Part shown: positions 45,333 through 57,689 of the stretch, in pieces
Numbering within the stretch: position 1 is the first letter of the stretch
How the letters are laid out: the number at the start of each line of letters is the position of its first letter
Source of the DNA: Lamellibrachia satsuma
Lineage: Eukaryota; Annelida; Polychaeta; Sabellida; Siboglinidae
Reading direction: 5' to 3'
Length of the DNA stretch: 64,000 nucleotides
NCBI GenBank assembly: GCA_033239005.1
Contig: BSQZ01000011.1
Span: forward strand, 1,348,501 to 1,412,500
Notes under the pieces: generated by a model
What the model was told of the DNA's origin: nothing
Seen by the model: the letters and a program-made list of their open reading frames with translations, nothing else
Databases searched by the model: none
Made by a program: the position numbers and the translations under genes

Positions 45333-47636
45333 ATGTCAACCACCGTCTCGCTGCTGATATTCAGTTTGTTGCTCAAAGCTACAACCGGGTCTTGTCCAGA
45401 TGGATACAAGAACTGTCTTTTCGAACGGGAGACGTACGTGCTGGAATGTAAACCGTTTCTCATCAACCTAAAATATCAAGACGTCGACGGTATAATAGAA
45501 GATGTTCCTAGTAACGCCACTCGTATGAAGATAACGTGTACTGAACGTCGAATCTTGGTGATATTAAAGTTCGCCAATCTGCCCAACATCCGGCATTTAA
45601 CGTTGCATACCAGCAGCGTTAAATGGGCTAAAGACATGTTTCGAAGCATAGCAAATCTATCTTCTCTGGTCATGAACAAAATAGTTTTCGAAAAGTTCGA
45701 AAGTCACTCTTTCAATGGTTTAGCAAACCTGCAATCACTGGTGATAGAACATTTGGACGAACTCGAGTACATGCACCCGGATATGTTAACACCTCTAGAG
45801 GCGTTGCAATCGCTCTCGTTTCGATACATTGGTTCCAAAAGTGATAAATTGAATTACGAAGACTACGGCCGAGTGTTGGGAGGCATAAATAGCACACGTT
45901 TCCATACACTTGTATTGTACGCCATTCATTCAGCGCAACACAAAGAAACACAGCTCAACATAACCGACTTGTTCAGACACGGGTCAGTGGGTGTATCGTT
46001 GAGACATCTCGATCTCGGTCGAAATAACATTGACTACATTGCGGGCTCTCCAGCAACAACATTGCCTGTGTTAGAATACATATCACTCAGTGAAAACTTA
46101 ATTGTTGAATCATCAATATCACGATCTTTATCGCAGTTCTGGATAACGATTATTATACACCCACGCTTAGAAACGTTGGATATTAGTGGCATGAATCATA
46201 TAGTGGCAAAGGATGCTAGTGGCGTGTTCACTAGTTTGAATGCTGATGAAGACTGTACCCGATCAATTAACATTACGCTTGGAACACAACTTCGGTCGAT
46301 ATCGTTCAGCAAATCTACGTTAATATTGAATTCCGCAACTCCATCATTCAACTTCTGCTTTATTGACCGACTACGGAGTTTGAAATATATAGACTTTTCA
46401 AACGTTCGTTGCACAAAATCGATTACAACATCTCTTGCTCATCTCCACGCACTAAAGTACATTAATTTACAGAATGTGAACATGCGTGAGTTCGCTATGG
46501 ATATATTTCATAAAATGCCCAACTTGAGTGTTTTACTGCTTGGAAAGAACGATATCGGCAGTATCATCTCCAACGACACAGATACACTTATATTCAGCAA
46601 AAACTACAAATTGCACGTTCTCGATTTGGCTGCGTGTCAGCTAAGACACATACCCCCAAATATTCTTTCACGCCTGCAACAATTACACAATCTCAATGTA
46701 TCAAGAAATGAATTGCTCTATTTCCACGTAGACCTCCGAAACATGAAGAAACTCAGAGTCTTAAATCTGAGCGACAATAAACTGACCACACTCTCTGCTA
46801 AGACACGTAAACAACTCGATAACATGACGGGAGTGGAAGTTGACATCAGCGGAAATCCACTCCACTGTCTTTGTAACAACACCGACTTTGTCGCGTGGAC
46901 TCAAACATCCAAGGTGAAGTTTCTTAACAAGAATGACACGCTTTGTATCGGCAAGGACAACACGACGAAATTTCTCTTTAACTTTAAGAGTGAACGGCTG
47001 ATAAAGACTTGTCTTCCAAACACTGGCTGGTATATGACTGTCTTGCTACCATTAGGGATTGTCCTTATTTTCATATCAATGCTGATCGGTGTGGTGTACA
47101 CAAGTAGATGGAAATGTGCCTCTTGTTGCAATCGCTTACACGTATATCACATGTCTTCTGATGATCAACTGGACTCCATAGTTTATGAACGCAACGCGTT
47201 CATCTGCTACAACTCAAACGACAGGGCATGGGTGTGTCAGGAGCTACTAAAGCAATTGGAAGACAATGAGGTCTCCACAATAATCCATCAACGCGACTTT
47301 CTGCCAGGCAGTGTGCTCGAGGAATCGATCCGGGAGAGTATCGACAAATGTCGATACACCGTGCTAGTGTTGTCTCCAGACTTCCTGTCCAGCAACTGGT
47401 GTCTCCTTGAGATGCATCTCGCCCGCAGGCGAGGTCAGTGCCAATGCCGTGAAGTCATCGTCCCAATTATCCTGCGCGAATTTCCCATGTCAAAGCTTTC
47501 ACGGACACTCGTAGATATATTGAAGAAGAAATCGTATTTGAAGTGGTCAGACAGTCCAGATGAACAGGAGCTCTTCTGGAATAAGTTAATAACTAAGTTG
47601 AAACGTGGAGGTAACATAAAACCACTGGAAAAGTAA
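45333..47636 (+). CDS. Toll-like receptor TLR-C, complete (767 aa)
   Basis: Single-exon TLR. I prefer the ATG at 45333 over the one at 45312 (7 codons earlier), because the 21-residue spacing to the first SC pair and the preceding GCAAGCC match TLR-A. Numbered from 45333: signal peptide 1-19, Cys-rich cap (SCPDGYKNC), leucine-rich repeats about 65-510 (LHVLDLAACQL, LRVLNLSDNKL), LRRCT (NPLHCLCNNTDFVAW), a transmembrane helix about 567-590 (LPLGIVLIFISMLIGVVY), and TIR 618-767. The TIR has box 1 RNAFICYN, box 2 RDFLPG and box 3 FWNKL. The box 1 Asp is Asn here, a conservative difference from TLR-B and TLR-D. A complete frame and intact TIR imply a working receptor. It is transcribed opposite to TLR-B and TLR-D. 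Confidence 0.95.
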   Translation: MSTTVSLLIFSLLLKATTGSCPDGYKNCLFERETYVLECKPFLINLKYQDVDGIIEDVPSNATRMKITCTERRILVILKFANLPNIRHLTLHTSSVKWAKDMFRSIANLSSLVMNKIVFEKFESHSFNGLANLQSLVIEHLDELEYMHPDMLTPLEALQSLSFRYIGSKSDKLNYEDYGRVLGGINSTRFHTLVLYAIHSAQHKETQLNITDLFRHGSVGVSLRHLDLGRNNIDYIAGSPATTLPVLEYISLSENLIVESSISRSLSQFWITIIIHPRLETLDISGMNHIVAKDASGVFTSLNADEDCTRSINITLGTQLRSISFSKSTLILNSATPSFNFCFIDRLRSLKYIDFSNVRCTKSITTSLAHLHALKYINLQNVNMREFAMDIFHKMPNLSVLLLGKNDIGSIISNDTDTLIFSKNYKLHVLDLAACQLRHIPPNILSRLQQLHNLNVSRNELLYFHVDLRNMKKLRVLNLSDNKLTTLSAKTRKQLDNMTGVEVDISGNPLHCLCNNTDFVAWTQTSKVKFLNKNDTLCIGKDNTTKFLFNFKSERLIKTCLPNTGWYMTVLLPLGIVLIFISMLIGVVYTSRWKCASCCNRLHVYHMSSDDQLDSIVYERNAFICYNSNDRAWVCQELLKQLEDNEVSTIIHQRDFLPGSVLEESIRESIDKCRYTVLVLSPDFLSSNWCLLEMHLARRRGQCQCREVIVPIILREFPMSKLSRTLVDILKKKSYLKWSDSPDEQELFWNKLITKLKRGGNIKPLEK

Positions 47637-47674
47637 GGTGTATTACAGAATCCTACAGGCGTTTGTACGATTCT

Positions 47675-47678
<4 letters not shown>

Positions 47679-47731
<53 letters not shown>

Positions 47732-47755
47732 ATGCGTGCATGCCTACGTGCGTGC
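47679..47755. repeat. (GT)n/(GCGT)n microsatellite 3' of TLR-C
   Basis: GT units followed by GCGT units, beginning ~40 bp after the stop codon, so within the likely 3'UTR. Confidence 0.95.
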
Positions 47756-47759
47756 TGTA

Positions 47760-49810
47760 TTGCACAATGTCAGCAGACTGCGATCACTGTTATAGCCGAA
47801 CGGTTGGCATATTATGACTAAATGTGAGTAGTCATTAGTTATATCACCTACTGAATACAATGTGAAGCTACTCATCAGACTGGTGATTGTTATCTATTAA
47901 TATGTTAGTCGTATTCCACAGTAAAGTTTCGCTTTGTAACTTAACATAATGAAAGGTAGCGTATCGAACATGTTCAGCCACCTAGCGGTAGCCAGACTGA
48001 TGAAGAGCACTGAAAGCTGACGAAACGTTACAAAGAAAACATGTAAATTGTTTGTGAAAGCGATTAAAAGACAATTGAAGACAATTTTCTTCAGCATGTT
48101 TTTTATAGTTTATTGTTTGTTGCATTTCGCATTGATATTTTATATTTCTTGTTAGCTGGAATTTAGTTCAAAATTAGTTCAAGTTACTTTGCATTAAATA
48201 TTTCCGATGATATGGTTTATTACGTTTTATCATTTTCTGCTGTAAGACACTGAACACCTAACCCTATAATAGTAGTGTATATGTTAGTTACTAACAATAT
48301 GATGTGTTACTAATTATACACAGGAATACATATTATATACATATATGTATATTGCAAGATGTTACTACATTATGAGAGAATGTACCAATTGAAAATTAAT
48401 ACAATTTAATTTAACATTTATACATGACTTTATCAGCAGTATGTGTGTCTATATAATTTAACCTGTACACGTTCTACTTATACACTAGAGTACTTATAAA
48501 CAGTTTAAATTAATAAGTAATGGTTAATCATTAGCGTATTAGTTATCAGTTAGCTAATATATGTTAATTATTAATTATATGCATTATTACTTTGACATAG
48601 AAATATATCAATAAGAAATGTAGAGAATATATTTGCCACTTTCTCGGTAACCTGTAATTGATCCACCTCAACATCCACGCTGTCGCTGTATCTAAATAGA
48701 TTCATACAATATCTGTGCAGTATTTCCTCAATTGTGTTTCATTTCATTTATTCGAGTTTATGCAAGTTCAATCTGCAATGCTTTCGAGCACCATTACATG
48801 TCCCTCCCTGACGCGCCCACAGTGCTATCTAATCAACTGTCCTATCATTTTGTTAAAACCTATCTATTCCCAATATCATACGTATTGTTGGCGTTATATC
48901 GTTTGTTTAATTGTTTTATCCACGTCTGACAACACATTTGGGCATGTTGTTGTTGTTGTTGTGAATGCAGTGAAGCGTGACGAGCCGACTGCGGGCCGAC
49001 TACGGCTTCTTAAAAAAGACTATGTTAGCGCATGCCGCGAGGAACCGCGGGCTCTGATGCATCCAGCGGGCTCTGATGTAGCTGCCGGTTTCGCATGACT
49101 GCTCACGACACGTGTAGGAATATAATTGCTGTTTTTGCTGCAACAATAATAGCGTTCAAACCAAATATTTTTTGATACAGAATGTATGTTGTACCTTACC
49201 GGATGTATGCATGTCGCGTCACGGCCAACCACTGCAGATAGTTCTTTTGTAAAGCCTTACAGCGGGAGAGCTATCGTCTAGCCGAAATGACTGCAACCAT
49301 CTTGACTTGGATATAATGATATATTCCGCCCTTCGTGTGGCGGCGAGTAACAGTATACCGCACCTTTCTCCATCGGAGACGGCGATGGCCTTCCGATCGA
49401 TGAGTCATGGTTGGGTCTTTCAGCAATTGTCATGCATTGTCGGATAACGGGCGATCTTAAAGCTGGGGGCGTAGGGCTGGTTTCCGGCGTCTGTCTGCGT
49501 CGTCTCACAAGCAGAGACACATTGAGCGTGTGTGTTCATCCTGCTTACGGGTACAGGGATGTATTATTATTATTATTTTTAATAGTAGTACGTTTATAAT
49601 TATAATTATTTAATTATTCTTCTTCTTATTATTATATCTTCAACGATCTCGGCCTAGCTGGACGATCACTTCTGCTAACAATAAGCACTGTCTATTGCCT
49701 AGTCGTAGGAGAGTGTAGACATTGTTTATCTTCCTACCTAAAGTTACGCTTTCCGCGTGGTGGAAATATAATTGCATTATCATTTCTTTTATTTGTTTTA
49801 GCAATTATGA
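47760..49810. other. Intergenic, no gene recognised
   Basis: AT-rich. Contains a hammerhead-like core at 47977-48026. ORFs are short and unsupported. Confidence 0.5.
47970..48030 (+). ncRNA. Hammerhead-ribozyme-like core (weak)
   Basis: A GCCACC/GGTAGC stem-loop (47977-47992) precedes CTGATGA (47997-48003). A short AGC/GCT stem and CGAAAC (48021-48026) follow. The two conserved boxes are in hammerhead order and spacing. The closing stem III would be only about 4 bp, and stem I does not abut CTGATGA cleanly. Such motifs accompany Penelope-like retroelements, but no such ORF is nearby. Confidence 0.2.
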
Positions 49811-49811
49811 T

Positions 49812-50739
<928 letters not shown>

Positions 50740-50745
50740 TTTATT
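50740..50745 (-). terminator. Candidate poly(A) signal AATAAA of TLR-D
   Basis: AATAAA on the minus strand begins 7 bases after the TLR-D stop codon (50753-50755). Use would give a very short 3'UTR; real use is unproven. Confidence 0.35.
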
Positions 50746-50752
50746 CGAATAT

Positions 50753-53152
50753 TCATTGTATCTCCAGAGGTCTCAGATTACCTCCTTGTCGTAGCTTCGT
50801 GACCAACTTATCCCAAAAAAGTACCTGGCCTTGAGGGTTGTCAGTCCATTTTAAGTACGATTTGCTCAAGATGTCATAGAGTGTCGGCGTCAGTTGCAAC
50901 ATAGGAAACTCGCGCAGAATAATCGGCACTATGCCACCACGACCTTGGCTGCTGATGTGATTGCGAGCGAGATGCATCTCGAGGAGACACCAGTTGCTGG
51001 AGAGAAAGTCTGGAGACAACACGAGCACGGTGTATCGACACTTGGCAATGCTTTCACGAATCATATCCTCCAGTACGCTGCCCGGCAGAAAGTCTCGCTG
51101 GTGGATCACTGTGGATATCCGATTGTCGTCTAAGTGTTCTAGGAGATCGTTACACACCCATGCACTGTCGTTCGAGTTGTAGCAAATGAAAGCGTCGCGT
51201 TCGTAAACCACAGGGTCCAGCTCAACATCAGCATGATTGACATCTGAACCCATTGTCTGTTCCGTTGCACAAGTCCAGCAGTAAACACATTTCCACCGAT
51301 ACATGTACACCAGACCCGACGCGACAACAAGGATAATTAATGTAGGCACCAAAATAGACAAGAGAGCGTTGTCAATGTTGGAGTCTTTCGGATCCATCTG
51401 TGGACATGCAGTTTTCAGCGCTTCGCTGTCTACACGAAATAGCAATTGCAAGGAGTTATTTCCGTCAACACAGAACGTATTATCTTGGTTGAGGAACGTC
51501 ACCCGTGTTGTGTGAACCCATGTAACAAATTCGGTGTTGTTACAACGACACTGAAGCGGATTTTCGCTGATGTCAACTTGTACCTGTTTCGCTGCCGCTA
51601 TGCTGTCGAGTTGCGTGCGCGTACTTGGGATGAGGGTAATGAGTTCATTACGGTTTAAGTTTAGCATTTGAAGGTCCCTCAACGTGTCCAGTTGTACATT
51701 AAAACTTCGCAAAGTATTTCCGGACAGGTTGAGATTTTGCAATTTGTGTAAATTTGAGAATTCCATACGCGGTATTTCCGTTAGGTTACACCCTGCTAAA
51801 TCAAGAACTCGTAACTTGTAGTTACTGCTAAACAATCGTGCATCGGCGTCGTTCGCAATAGCACCTCCGATATCGTTTTTCCCCATCAATAAAACGGTAA
51901 GATTGGGCATTTCCCGAAATATATCCGTTTCAATTCTATGTACGTTAGCATTCTGGAAGATAAAGTATTCCAATGTGTGGACATGCCCAATAGAACCTCT
52001 CATCGACTTCGTACAGCGAATGTTAGTTATGTCAACATATTTCAAACTTCTGTTCTTGTCAATGAAACAAAACTGGAAATTGCTGATGAACGAATCCGAT
52101 AAAAACGCCGTGTTTCTCAGGGATATGGCTTCGAATTGTTGGCCAAATCTAATTGGAATAGATCGCCTACAGTCCTTGTTCGCGTTAAAGCTGAAGAACA
52201 CGTCGCTGGTAGTCGGTGCTGCCAAACGATTCATCCCATTGATTGACAACATTTTCAGGCGCGGATGAGCAAGAAGCTGCATCCAGAACATTGAAAAAGA
52301 TAGTGATCCGTTCGCTCCGACAATGGCGTTTTCATCCAGTGATATGTATTCTAACATCGGCAGCGTAATCAAAGGAAGGCCTCTAATGTATGCTATGTTG
52401 TTCCGGCCGAGATCTAAACGTTTTAGTGTCACACCTACCGAATTATTTCTGAACATATCGTCAATGTTGAGTTCGGTTTCAGGGTTGTATTTCGAATGTA
52501 TGGCGTACAAAACAAGCGTGTGCAAGGTGGAGCTCTCTATACCTGCTAACACCTGAGAGAAGTTAGAGTAAAACAGTGTTTCCCTTCTTGAGCTGACGTG
52601 CCGAAACGATAGCGTCTGTAACGATACTAAAGGCTTCAGCATGTTAGGTTCTAGGTGATCAATATCGTTGAGATGTTCTATAGTCAACGAACGGAGTTTA
52701 GTTAAACCAGCGAACAAGTCAACATCGAAACGTTTCAGGTAGACAGCATGTAGGACTAGATGCGTAAGATACGCTACGCCGTGAAACACGTGGCGCCCCA
52801 TGGTGGATAAATTGAGATTATCCAGTGACAATTCCCGGATGTTGGAGAGATTGGCAAACGCCAATGACACAAAAATGTGTTGAGAATGGCAGTACACCTT
52901 CAGACGCGTAGTATTCACAGGTATGTTCGTTATGATTCCTGCCACCATTTTAGATTGGTGCTTGTCGTCTACGGGTTTGCAGTGCAACACAAATACACTG
53001 CGTTCCCACTGACACGTGTAGCCGTTCGGACATGACTCCACCGATCCAGAAACGAACTCGCCAAGTATCAGCCAAACGACAGCAACTAACATGACTCGCA
53101 CTACCGTCAACCGAGACCGTCTGTCGTCCGTCGCAGATCTTCGATTTTGCAT
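50753..53152 (-). CDS. Toll-like receptor TLR-D, complete (799 aa)
   Basis: Single-exon TLR, the most divergent complete member. It has a longer N-terminus: about 20 mostly charged residues precede the hydrophobic signal segment MLVAVVWLILGEFVSGS. The ATG at 53152 directly follows a splice-acceptor-like CAG, so Met21 is an alternative start with a more normal signal peptide. The Cys-rich cap is SCPNGYTCQW. Leucine-rich repeats span about 90-535 (LRVLDLAGCNL, LQNLNLSGNTL). LRRCT is NPLQCRCNNTEFVTW, the helix lies at about 596-617 (LVPTLIILVVASGLVYMY), and TIR is 650-799 with box 1 RDAFICYN, box 2 RDFLPG and box 3 FWDKL. The juxtamembrane region has extra cysteines (KCVYCWTC). Expected role: membrane sensing with TIR-adaptor signalling. 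Confidence 0.95.
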   Translation of the reverse strand: MQNRRSATDDRRSRLTVVRVMLVAVVWLILGEFVSGSVESCPNGYTCQWERSVFVLHCKPVDDKHQSKMVAGIITNIPVNTTRLKVYCHSQHIFVSLAFANLSNIRELSLDNLNLSTMGRHVFHGVAYLTHLVLHAVYLKRFDVDLFAGLTKLRSLTIEHLNDIDHLEPNMLKPLVSLQTLSFRHVSSRRETLFYSNFSQVLAGIESSTLHTLVLYAIHSKYNPETELNIDDMFRNNSVGVTLKRLDLGRNNIAYIRGLPLITLPMLEYISLDENAIVGANGSLSFSMFWMQLLAHPRLKMLSINGMNRLAAPTTSDVFFSFNANKDCRRSIPIRFGQQFEAISLRNTAFLSDSFISNFQFCFIDKNRSLKYVDITNIRCTKSMRGSIGHVHTLEYFIFQNANVHRIETDIFREMPNLTVLLMGKNDIGGAIANDADARLFSSNYKLRVLDLAGCNLTEIPRMEFSNLHKLQNLNLSGNTLRSFNVQLDTLRDLQMLNLNRNELITLIPSTRTQLDSIAAAKQVQVDISENPLQCRCNNTEFVTWVHTTRVTFLNQDNTFCVDGNNSLQLLFRVDSEALKTACPQMDPKDSNIDNALLSILVPTLIILVVASGLVYMYRWKCVYCWTCATEQTMGSDVNHADVELDPVVYERDAFICYNSNDSAWVCNDLLEHLDDNRISTVIHQRDFLPGSVLEDMIRESIAKCRYTVLVLSPDFLSSNWCLLEMHLARNHISSQGRGGIVPIILREFPMLQLTPTLYDILSKSYLKWTDNPQGQVLFWDKLVTKLRQGGNLRPLEIQ

Positions 53153-53164
53153 CTGGAAAACATA
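53153..53164 (-). other. Putative 3' splice site abutting the TLR-D start codon
   Basis: TATGTTTTCCAG ends at 53153, and the start codon follows immediately. Same dodecamer as before TLR-A and TLR-B. If used, the mature 5'UTR would join directly to the ATG. Confidence 0.5.
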
Positions 53165-53257
53165 ATTATTATTGTCATACTAATTATACAAATGTAATCG
53201 TACGTTTTTGGTGTGATCAGTGACATGACGCATGCGTAGTAACATACGCAAGCACAT

Positions 53258-53296
53258 ACACGCACGCACGCACGCACGCACGCACGCGTCCGTCCA

Positions 53297-53339
<43 letters not shown>

Positions 53340-53345
53340 TTGCGT
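53258..53345. repeat. Inverted (CACG)n / (CGTG)n repeat upstream of TLR-D
   Basis: A run of CACG units (53260-53287) is followed, after a ~12-bp spacer, by a run of GCGT units (53296-53345). The arms are complementary and could extrude a long cruciform; the tract is also alternating purine-pyrimidine. Confidence 0.9.
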
Positions 53346-53727
53346 GTGTATGCAAAATGGAAAGTTGCGGAGTGGTATAAAGGAATAGTTAGCTGGGCAA
53401 TGTAATTGTTTTCAGGACTTTATTTACGGCTACGTCATTGCAACTGCGTACTTGAGTAAAGAAATATAGTTTCAAACAATAACCGAGGTTATTGTGGTTC
53501 CAAACACATTTGAATGCAAACACTATCCACAATTGTTTGGTTTTTTTTAAATTGAGAGAATTCTTTTTAAAAGTGTGGAATTTGCCAAATGAAATAAAAT
53601 GTGCAGAATCCGTACATCAACTGTACGTTGTGGCAGTGGTGAAACGGTGAGTTGCGCCACTGGCGGGGAGTTTCAAAGGCTGATTCTCTTATCCTTGATT
53701 CTGCCAAACGTAATTTTCTAAAATAAT

Positions 53728-54262
<535 letters not shown>

Positions 54263-54774
54263 ATGGATGGATGTATGTGTGATGTGGTATGTGGTGTGGC
54301 AACGTTTGCAGAGCTGCACCGTCCATTGCTGAAATAATGATTGCAGTTAGTAGAGCTGCCCTGCTGGTTATCAATATGGGCATTACTGATTCCGTTAATT
54401 ATATATTATCCTGTTTGCTGGCAGAATAATTTGGGTCATATTTGCTTTGCATATGATACGAAAACATGATGAACGTACCCCCTCCCCCACTCCCTCCACC
54501 CTTCCGCCCACCCCACATTATCCTACATATTATAGGATGTAACGCACTGAAAACAACGTGCTCAAAATTACCCCCAAATTGTTTTTTTTTGCAAATAATT
54601 ACGCAAGTTATAATTTTTTATATTGTGTATTCCAACAATTTGAATGGACACCCGAAACGTTTCGGAAACCACCAATGTGTACAGCTGGCCTTAGGGCCTA
54701 TTTCAGGCCCGTGTCACTACTCTGGCCAAACATAGGCGCCTACCTCTAACTTACTTATCCTCTTTGTACCCTAG

Positions 54775-56972
54775 TTGCACGACTTGCTGATGACAACCTT
54801 CCACATTCGCCTGAAGAGGATCAGCAAACCAAAGCCAACAAGAATAAAATTTGACATCGAGAAACTTAAGGATCCTGGTGTAGCAGAAGCATTCAAAGCA
54901 ATGATAGGTGGGAAATTTGCACCACTTATCATACTGGATGACAAATATACCGACGTGAACTTGCTGACCAACACCTTCAACAAAATAGTGACCGACACAG
55001 CCAGCGAGATCCTTGGAAAACACCGTCGGACAAAGAAACCATGGGTCACAGAAGACATCCTAGATCTTTGTGACAAAAGAAGGGAATTGAAAAGGAGAAA
55101 ATGTGATCCTGAAGGTGCAGCAAAATACAGAGAAGTCAACAAGAAGATCAAACAAGATATGAGAAGAGCAAAAGATAACTGGATAGCAGAACAGTGCTGT
55201 GAAATGGAAGACAGCTTGAGCAAGAACAACAGCAAGAAGGCTTATCAAATAGTGAAAGACCTGACATCAGTGAAGAAAGGGATAACTACTACTATCCAAG
55301 ACAAATCAGGGAAATGCCTGACAGAAGAACAGCAGATCCTCAATCGATGGACAGAATACTGCTCAGAACTGTACAGCCACAACACCAACGGAGACCCAGT
55401 AGTACTAAACTGTCCACAGACTACTGAAGAGGACGACTACCCCATTCTTCGTGAGGAAGTAGAGGCTGCAGTAAAGTCTCTGAAAAAAGGAAAGTCAGCT
55501 GGAATTGATAACATACCAGCAGAACTGGTTCAAGCTGGGGGAGAAGCCTTGATTACCACACTTACAACAATCTGCAACAAGATCTGGCAGACAGGAGAAT
55601 GGCCCACCCCATGGACTCAGTCACTGATCATCACACTTCCCAAGAAAGGCAACCTACAGATGTGCCAAAACTACAGAACAATCAGCCTCATCAGCCACCC
55701 GAGCAAAGTCATGTTGAAGATACTACTCAACAGACTCAAACCCCAGGCAGAAGAGATTATCGCTGAAGAACAAGCGGGTTTTCGAGCAGGACGGAGCACC
55801 ATTGAACAGATCTTCAACCTTAGAATCCTTTGCGAGAAACACCTTCAACATCAGCAAAGCCTGTATCATGTCTTTATAGATTTCAAGAAGGCCTTTGATA
55901 AGGTATGGCATGCGGCCCTATGGGCAACCATGAGGAAGTACAACATTGGCTCCAAGCTTGTCCGAACCATTGAACACCTATATGACAGTGCCACCAGTGC
56001 AGTAACCTTCAACAGCAGCATAGGAGACTGTTTCGAACAACTGTTGGAGTTCGACAAGGATGCCTACTATCACCAACGCTCTTCAACATTTTTCAGGAAA
56101 GGATAATGACTGATGCTTTAGAAAACCATCTAGGCACTGTCAGCATTGGAGGCAGGACAATCACCAACCTTCGTTTTGCTGACGACATCGACGGCCTAGC
56201 AGGAGATGAACAAGAACTAGTCAATTTAGTGGAGCGCCTTGAGAAAACATCTTCATCATACGGCATGGAGATCAGTGCCGAAAAGACCAAACTGATGACA
56301 AACAGCACACAAGGCATCAGCACAGAGGTCAAAGTTAATGGACAGAGACTTGAGGCAGTAACAAGCTTCAGGTACTTGGGATCAATTATCACAGATGAGG
56401 GTTCCAAAGCGGAGATACTTGCCAGGATTGCACAGACAACAGCAGCACTAATAAGGTTGAAACCCTTATGGAACGACAGAAACATCACGGTCAGTTCGAA
56501 AATAAGGCTGATGCGCTCCTTTGTCATGTACATCTTTCTGTACGCTTGTGAGACATGGACCCTTTCAGCAGATCTACAGAAGAGGATACAAGCCATGGAA
56601 ATGAGATGCTTCCGGAAAATCTTGCACATATCATACAAAGACCATGTTACTAACGATGCTGTCCGTAGCAAGATCAAACAAGCCATCGGACCATATGACG
56701 ACCTTCTTACAACAGTTAAGAAGCGTAAACTGAAGTGGTACGGTCATGTATCACGATCATCTGGCCTTGCAAAGACTATCTTGCAAGGTACCGTAAGAGG
56801 GGGGAGACGAAGAGGTAGACAGAAGAAGAGGTGGGAAGACAACATCAAAGAATGGACAGGAATGGAGTTCGCTGACTCCCAGAGGGCTGTAGAGAACAGG
56901 AAAACGTGGAGAGAGCTGGTTAGAAAGTCATCAATGGTGCCCCAACGATCCTTACGGGTTATGGGAAAGTGA
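54775..56972 (+). pseudogene. RTE reverse transcriptase ORF, broken by one frameshift
   Basis: Frame 1 (54775-56106) covers the linker, fingers and the palm up to FIDFKKAFDKVWHAALWATM. Frame 2 (56106-56972) covers ITNLRFADDIDGL (catalytic FADD) to the C-terminal KLKWYGHVSRSSGLAKTIL and RRGRQKKRWEDNIKEWTGM. The conserved block between them (RQGCLLSPTLFNIF) reads in frame 2 from about 56037, so a single-base loss at about 56034-56036 explains the break. Frame 2 could give a separate product from the ATG at 56106, but it would lack the first catalytic Asp. Not a host gene. Confidence 0.9.
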
Positions 56973-57010
56973 AGTGAAGACCCTAGTTGGTGCATAAGAC
57001 CATTGATGCG
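54775..57010 (+). mobile_element. RTE-type LINE, 5'-truncated
   Basis: Starts in the last residues of the endonuclease domain (HDLLMTTFHIRLKRISK); an in-frame TAG lies immediately upstream at 54772-54774. It continues through the complete RT and C-terminal region to 56972, followed by a short 3' tail ending near 57010. RT blocks SAGIDNIPAELVQAGG, YRTISLISHPSKVMLKILLN and FADDIDGLAGDE fit the RTE/BovB group. Apart from one frameshift the frame is intact, so the copy is young. Confidence 0.9.
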
Positions 57011-57167
57011 CATACTTCTGGCACAGGGGTACTTTCGACCCGTGACACCGGCAACAGCTAGGGTCGACAGAGATTCCCGTGTTTATTCCATGTCCATATT
57101 CAACATCACATGTACGGTGTTCGGGTCACTGTACCCTCGCAGCAAGACTGGTGGCCACAGCTATACC

Positions 57168-57660
57168 GCCACCAAGCGGCCAATTGCTAGACGTAATCAG
57201 TTATCCGGTCTGGTAGTTAATATAATTAATGCACACTTGATAAACACTTAAATCACAGTGTATGTGCAAATAGGCATGCAGAACTCACTGTCCCCTGTAT
57301 CAAACCTGAACGAATATATCCCATCGGAGTACAGACCATGTGACGTCAATGCACAGCGACTACAGTAACATTAGTTCAACTGCCTTGTTTACCGTCACGA
57401 GTCGATGCAGACATTCAAGAAGACTTAGTCATCAAACTACTGTGAAAAAAAAGCGACAGTGGCGACTCTATGTTTGTTATTGATGCGCTACACCGAGCGG
57501 GTAGCAGGGGGTGTTAAATTACACAACTCAACACACTCCATAAATAACACAGCCACCTCGAACCCCTGTGCCACAATTCCTTTGACAGCCATTGAAACCG
57601 GCAGGCATTGTCAGTCTACTTCGTGAGGTCAGACCACAGTTAACCTGTTGTGTCTCGTGT
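57168..57660. repeat. ~490-bp direct repeat, copy 1
   Basis: Collinear with 58231-58775: shared CGCACAGCGACTACAG-type text, CTTAGTCATCAAA, TAAATTACACAAC, CTCCATAAATAAC, GACAGCCATTGAAA/CACAGCCATTGAAA. Divergence suggests an older duplication than the TLR-A/B block. No coding sequence. Confidence 0.85.
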
Positions 57661-57689
57661 GTCTCCCTCTCGCGGTTGCGACCTCGACT

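Noticed and set aside
54775..56972. Host gene resembling craniofacial development protein 2
   Set aside because: That name is a common misannotation of RTE LINE proteins; RT motifs and 5' truncation identify a retrotransposon.
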